NCBI GenBank assembly: GCA_024741835.1
Contig: JAENRP010000479.1
Location: forward strand, 1-26,180
Source: Diplocarpon mali
Lineage: Eukaryota > Ascomycota > Leotiomycetes > Helotiales > Drepanopezizaceae
Length of the DNA stretch: 26,180 nucleotides
Direction of reading: 5' to 3'
Under the pieces are notes generated by a model, which saw only the letters and a program-made list of their open reading frames with translations, was not told the origin of the DNA and did no database searches. Positions 21,835 to 26,180 of the stretch are shown here, piece by piece (positions within the stretch are counted from its first letter, which is position 1; each line of letters begins with the position of its first letter). The translations under genes were made by a program, and so were the position numbers.

Positions 21835-21857
21835 ACTCGCGAGCCCGGCCTGCGAGT
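21835..21857. repeat. P23 palindrome copy 15 (ORF-I codon 1040)
   Basis: Arms ACTCGCGAG and CCTGCGAGT. The least mutated copy; both ends are the GCG subtype. In frame it reads LTREPGLRV. It matches copy 19 in ORF-II by position. Confidence 0.92.
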
Positions 21858-22086
21858 GAGGTTAGACTCAGCTAGCTTTAGCCTATAAGATAGTTCGGAT
21901 AAACTTCGGCCACCAAATCTAAGAGTACTAATAGAAGATCCCTTAAGAGAGGTCCCTAAAGCCGAAAAATCGCCGAGAAGTAAGAACTAACGCAAGAGAA
22001 AAAGACTCCAAAGTGATAACAAAACCGATAATTAAATCAAGCGATCTAGAGAATCTAGCCTATTACCCTTAGAGAATACTATTTAA

Positions 22087-22595
22087 AGAACTTACGAATT
22101 CGAATTGAATCTTTTTTTAAGATTATCTACTTCTTATATACTAGCACCTTATTATTCTCTATTTATTATTCTATTCTATATATATTCTTTACTCTACTTC
22201 ATTCTTTATATAATCCATCCTTTAATTATTTCCTTTATATACAACTTTCTAACGCTTACCTTTGAAATATCATCCTTACCTTTAATAATTGTCATTTACT
22301 AATTATAGGTCCTAGTATGCGTTATACCCTACTTTTACTCCTACCTCTAGCCTCTTTATACCCACTTTTCCTTTATACACTAGCGCGATTCCAAAACTCT
22401 ATAAATAAGCCTCTCCTTGCACTACGATTTTACTTTTTTTACTTCTTTTATAACTCCACCAGACCTATAATACCAGCACCACTACTATTGTCTTTTATTA
22501 TCAATCTTTTCTAGTATAAGCCTCTTATATTATTAATCTTTCCTAAATAATTATCTCTTTATTTAAAACTACCTCCCTCTACTAAATAATTCATT
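22087..22595 (+). other. T-rich spacer between ORF-I and ORF-II
   Basis: Pyrimidine-rich with many TAT/CTT repeats. Two short open stretches (about 22105-22302 and 22317-22514) are low-complexity, dominated by Leu, Tyr, Ile and Phe, and have no relatives in the window. Probably 3' and 5' untranslated or promoter sequence. No LTR found. Confidence 0.55.
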
Positions 22596-23483
22596 ATAGC
22601 ACTACTAAGCTCAAGTAAGAAAGCCATACCTAAGAAGAATATATCAGTTGTAGCTTTAGGTAGCAAACCCTTAAACACTACTAATAATAAACTAATATTT
22701 AAAGGTAACTTTTCATAGGATAGAAAAGCTCTAAGATCATTAGAAGATATAGTAAGCACCTATAGAACGTTAGGTAAAACAAAATAGCAAGTATTCCTAA
22801 ACTCATCTATAGAAGTATTAAACTATAGAATTTCTACTATAGAAGAAGGATTTTTAGGCTTTAATGATTTTCTTAAGAATAAGCTTAAGATAAAAGGGAT
22901 CGATTGTAAAAAATTTCTATAGGAATATCAAAGGTATGCTATTTCAATGGATTTGTTTTAGAAAAATCGAAATAAGAAGAATAAGTATATAAAAAGATTA
23001 TTGCAGTTTATAAGTAGCACCTATAGTACACTTTTCCAGACCTACTTCATAATTGATATTACTACTAATAACGCCCTATAGAAGCTCGGCAAAATCTTTG
23101 AAATATACTAACCTATAGCAAAGGCTATATAGGTATTAAATCATTTTACTATCTAAGAAGGTATAAAAAAGCTATAGGGAAATAGCATCAAAGGTAGAAA
23201 ATTTATTAGGTTCTTAAGTACTATTATGCACTCTACCATTCAGACTATAAAAGACAAACCCTTATAGTATAATAATTTTACACTTCCTAACCAAACTATT
23301 CTAGATACACTTAGCCTCTAACAGTCGCAATATAGTCTACTTATTATAAAAGAAAAGATAATTTATCTTATTAAGTATACTATAAACTACTTCGATAATG
23401 AAATAGAAAGATAGGAATTTGTTATCCCTACTACCGCAAAGCTACTACTACCTATGGCCGAATTAATAAATAAGCCCGACTTA

Positions 23484-23506
23484 ACTCGTAGGCCTAGCCC
23501 ATAAGT
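23484..23506. repeat. P23 palindrome copy 16 (ORF-II codon 297)
   Basis: Arms ACTCGTAGG and CCCATAAGT. In frame it reads LTRRPSP-stop-V. Partner of copy 9. Confidence 0.85.
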
Positions 23507-23669
23507 AGAAGAAGCATATAATAAAGAAGTCCCTAAGCATAAGGTGCTTATAACATCTAAAGTTCAAGCAGAAGACTAGCTTAACTACCTATCTTCCGAC
23601 TTAAACGAATTTGAATTACTATCCCTAGAAATGCCTCGAATACCTTAAACACTAGTAGCAAATAAATTA

Positions 23670-23692
23670 ACTTATAGGCCCAGCCCACGGGT
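23670..23692. repeat. P23 palindrome copy 17 (ORF-II codon 359)
   Basis: Arms ACTTATAGG and CCCACGGGT. In frame it reads LTYRPSPRV. It has no partner in ORF-I and lies 186 bp after copy 16, so it is a later gain in ORF-II or a loss in ORF-I. Confidence 0.83.
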
Positions 23693-24899
23693 CAGCGCAT
23701 ATTACGTTATAGACTTAAAAGAAGATTTATCAAATGAAGAAAGGAGTACTATTATTAATGTCTTAGAAATTTTTAATAATACTAAAAAGGATATTACAAA
23801 TATTATCCAATCTTTCCCTAAGGACCTATGAAAGTTTATTCTTAAATTTTATAAGTTAATAATAAAACATTTAAAGAAGGAAGGCTAAGGAGAAGTTTTA
23901 TTAGTATAAGAAGGAATGGCAAGAGCTATTAAATAGATTATAAAACTATAATAAGACAAATTCTCCGCAGATAATATCATATAGTTCTTTATCAACTATA
24001 AGAAATCGAAAGGCGACTACTATATACTTAAGGAGAAGCCTAAAGACACTATAATAATAATCTCTATAGAATATTATCAAGTCCCCTTTAATATTAAGAT
24101 AATACTATAGTATGGTAATAGATTCAGAGTCATAGTGATACTAGAAATAAAGACTCGCCTAAGTAAATTCGTAATAGGGATATTTGGAGACTTCTATTCT
24201 GAGAAATTTTATACCTTTTATAAACGATAATATATACTATACTAAAGACTAGCATCAATAAGCATTACTAATAAAGAAGTATTATTTAATATCTACAAAT
24301 TTTATAGTGCTCCTAATCTAAAATTGTTCTTATTATACCTTAGAAATTATATAATAGTAGCTACTGGCAATAGAATAGCCAACCAGATTAAAAAAGATAT
24401 ATTACTAAGTTTCTCTAAGTTTAAAGTAGCACCTAAGGCTTTGAAATTATTCTATAATATCGCTTAGACCTTAGCCTAATACAACGCTATACTAACTAAT
24501 AATATCTTAATATCGCTTTATAGCAAAGGCTTCTTAAATATGCCTAAGTTGCTTAGCTATACCTTTTTAAGCACTATGCGTACGTATAGTTATAGTAATT
24601 ATAAAAAGAATTTATTTTTAATACTAGTATAACAGGAGCTAGAAATATACTAATACTATTTCCAGACCTTAGATAAGAAGCCAAGCCCTCCCTCCGCCTT
24701 CCTCTATAATATGACTTATAGCTTAATACAATAGACTTTAAGGATGCACTATAGTCTATATCTTAGTGCTTTATAAACTTATTATAATTCTTTATATAAG
24801 TTAATAGTATATCCCAAGCCTATACAATTTATAAGTATTGACTACTATTTGCGAATTGTTTCTACTAAGATTAATACTAATATAAGATTTATAAGATTA

Positions 24900-24922
24900 A
24901 CTCCTAGGCCTAGCTCGCAAGT
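24900..24922. repeat. P23 palindrome copy 18 (ORF-II codon 769)
   Basis: Arms ACTCCTAGG and CTCGCAAGT. In frame it reads LTPRPSSQV. Partner of copy 14. Confidence 0.86.
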
Positions 24923-25721
24923 CAATTCTCCTAATAGTAGAACTATTAACTATTATATAATCCCTACTGCTAAACAGTCGATTAGAGAATTTGCTATATA
25001 AGAAAAGTCCTATAAGTCATCTATACTTATATCCTATCGTCTTAAGAACTCTTAATAGATCTTGCTAAATCTGGTATAAAGCGCAGCTTAATAGAAAGAA
25101 TTAAATACTAAAGATAGAACAATTCTAAAGGAGTACATCTCTAATAAGACTATTCTATTCTCTATAATTATAAGATAAGGCACTTTTGTTAACCTAGACT
25201 CTAATAGAGAGCCTAGGAAGGCTGGTTTTCTTACTATCAGTAATAATTATATAAAAGTTATTAGCAATAATATACTTAAGAATAGAGCTGATTTAAAGGA
25301 TTTCCTTATCGATTCTATTAATATGAAGAAGCCTTAATTGTTAAGATAGGGTGTAGTCTATGAATCTTCTATAAGATTCTAAGCAATAATCAGAATGATT
25401 AAAGGTGGTCTATTATCAGAAGCTCTTATAAGAAGATAACTATAAAATAATCCATTAGTAGTAATAACTATAAAGGATTTATTTGCAAAAGATATGTCTC
25501 AATTAATAGCATATCTAAAGAAGTATAAATAAGAACTTTTTAAAGATTTTACTAATACTTAAAAGCTAGTTTAATAACTAAAGCTATAGTTATATAACAA
25601 TAAGTCTTAGATAAAGACTAAAGATATAGATAATAATATCAAAGCTAATAATATAATTGATAAGACGATACTTCTTAAGAAGTATAGCATTAAGAAGCCT
25701 TATGTAAAAACCCCTAACACA

Positions 25722-25744
25722 ACTCCCGGGCCTGGCCCGCAACT
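25722..25744. repeat. P23 palindrome copy 19 (ORF-II codon 1043)
   Basis: Arms ACTCCCGGG and CCCGCAACT. GC-rich core nearly intact. In frame it reads TTPGPGPQL. Partner of copy 15. Confidence 0.85.
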
Positions 25745-26069
25745 CAATTTGAACAAAGGCAAAGGCAAGGAAGTATTATCTAAGGAGCTACCCGCCTTAT
25801 CCCTCTCCTTAGCAAAAGACTCTCTAAAGGATAATAATAATAATAAAGAGGATGATAATAATAACGCTATAATATAAGTCTCTCTTCCTATTAGCAGAAG
25901 CCGTCAAATTATACTAATATCTGTATAAAATACTAAAGCTCCTACAATACCGAGACCAGACTCTTCTAATACTAATAGTAAACTATTAAGAAGAAGTAGG
26001 CGCTTTATAAAGAAAGTATTATCTAGTAATAGTTCTCCCCATCCTCCGAAGAGAACTAAGGAAAATTGA

Positions 26070-26180
26070 TATCTAAGTTAGTACTATTTTTAATTATTTT
26101 TATAACTCTATAGCTTATCTGTTTGTTTTACTAGTTTCGTTTTCTGACTCTTAGGCCTGGCCTATAGGTGAAAAGCGTAT
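26070..26180. other. 3' flank of ORF-II to window end
   Basis: T-rich sequence without a frame, then P23 copy 20. No LTR has begun by the last base. Confidence 0.5.
26147..26169. repeat. P23 palindrome copy 20
   Basis: Arms ACTCTTAGG and CCTATAGGT, preceded by CTG. It is non-coding, 78 bp after the ORF-II stop. The central GGCCTGGCC is intact. Confidence 0.82.

Larger units (their letters stand above)
20643..22086 (+). pseudogene. ORF-I, second part (about 481 codons), unknown family
   Basis: This continues ORF-I: the last two bases before element B (AC) plus T at 20643 complete a codon, and the frame runs on to a TAA at 22084. Total ORF-I length is about 1,122 codons. It aligns with ORF-II: VEIYLYHF against LEIYQYYF, FLYNIIFNL against FLYNMTYSL, QQ-x-LRM-x-Y-x-LYL, YPKP-x-Q-x-IS, and LVIIKVQKLF against LVVITIKDLF. 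The C-terminus is Pro/Ser-rich with basic clusters KRKR and IKRSRE that could be nuclear signals. P23 copies sit at codons 745 and 1040. The frame can be read on to about 22302, but that part is T-rich with no counterpart in ORF-II, so I place the stop at 22084. Confidence 0.76.
22596..26069 (+). pseudogene. ORF-II, paralog of ORF-I (about 1,157 codons), unknown family
   Basis: One frame is followed from ATA 22596 (a likely mutated ATG, preceded by an in-frame TAA at 22587) to TGA 26067, with many TAA/TAG stops and no frameshift. It is colinear with ORF-I over most of its length (see matches listed there), but the two are strongly diverged, so the duplication is old. It is rich in Leu, Ile, Lys, Asn and Tyr. 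A central part has NRIANQIKKDILLSFSKF and YNAILTNNILISLYSKGF; the C-terminus has an Asn/Asp-rich run (from about 25838) and basic clusters RRSRRFIKK and PPKRTKEN. I recognise no catalytic signature. It lacks element B and so gives the empty-site layout of ORF-I. Four P23 copies lie in phase at codons 297, 359, 769 and 1043. Confidence 0.78.

Noticed and set aside
22105..22514. Two short open stretches after ORF-I rich in Leu, Tyr and Ile
   Set aside because: Low-complexity translation of T-rich DNA, without counterparts near ORF-II or element A.
5412..26169. CRISPR-like array made of the 23-nt repeats
   Set aside because: Spacing is irregular (65 bp to several kb), copies lie inside genes and transposons, and the context is eukaryotic.

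Overview
The window is AT-rich nuclear DNA that looks like a transposon graveyard of a filamentous ascomycete (Pezizomycotina). Almost every long reading frame can be followed for hundreds of codons, but it is broken by TAA and TAG codons where CAA, CAG or TGG would be expected. Start codons and catalytic Asp, Glu and Gly codons carry C-to-T or G-to-A changes in CpA/TpG context. This is the footprint of repeat-induced point mutation (RIP). I see no intact gene, no tRNA and no rRNA. All coding calls below are pseudogenes read through these stops by eye.

Layout. 1-111 is the end of a probable Ty1/copia LTR. 112-5387 is a 5'-truncated Ty3-like chromovirus on the + strand (element 1): pol, chromodomain, an unusual hydrophobic tail frame, polypurine tract and LTR. 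5388-5814 is gene-free. 5815-7521 is a Ty3-like RT/RNase H fragment on the - strand (element 3), cut off at 7521 by the next element. From 7522 a second Ty3-like lineage (element A) runs LTR, leader, gag-protease, pol to about 15505; a solo copia-type LTR with a 5-bp target duplication interrupts it at 11260-11685. No 3' LTR follows pol. Instead a roughly 270-bp spacer leads into ORF-I (15779-22086), a long frame of unknown family split by element B, and then into its diverged paralog ORF-II (22596-26069). Element B (17704-20638) is a short relative of element A with two 244-bp LTRs and a gag-type frame but no protease or pol. It is flanked by GTAC, and removing it with one GTAC restores the ORF-I frame.

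Two things stand out. First, a 23-nt palindrome, called P23 here, occurs 20 times at identical length. Its consensus is an 11-nt arm ACTCGCGGGCC, one centre base, and the arm's reverse complement. Two copies lie just after element 1; the other 18 lie in element A, element B, ORF-I, ORF-II and the end of the window. Fourteen of the 15 copies inside reading frames sit in the same codon phase and encode a peptide like LT-R-G-P-x-x-R-V. Three of them occupy matching positions in ORF-I and ORF-II. This resembles in-frame palindromic elements known in Rickettsia, but I know of no fungal counterpart. Second, ORF-I and ORF-II are paralogs of about 1,122 and 1,157 codons with no family I recognise. They lie in the same direction as element A with no LTR between, so they may be accessory genes of one giant LTR element whose 3' LTR is beyond the window.

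Likely order of events: element 3 was present first; element A (perhaps with ORF-I and ORF-II) inserted into it; the copia-type element and element B then inserted into element A and ORF-I; RIP struck throughout. Element B looks less mutated than its surroundings.
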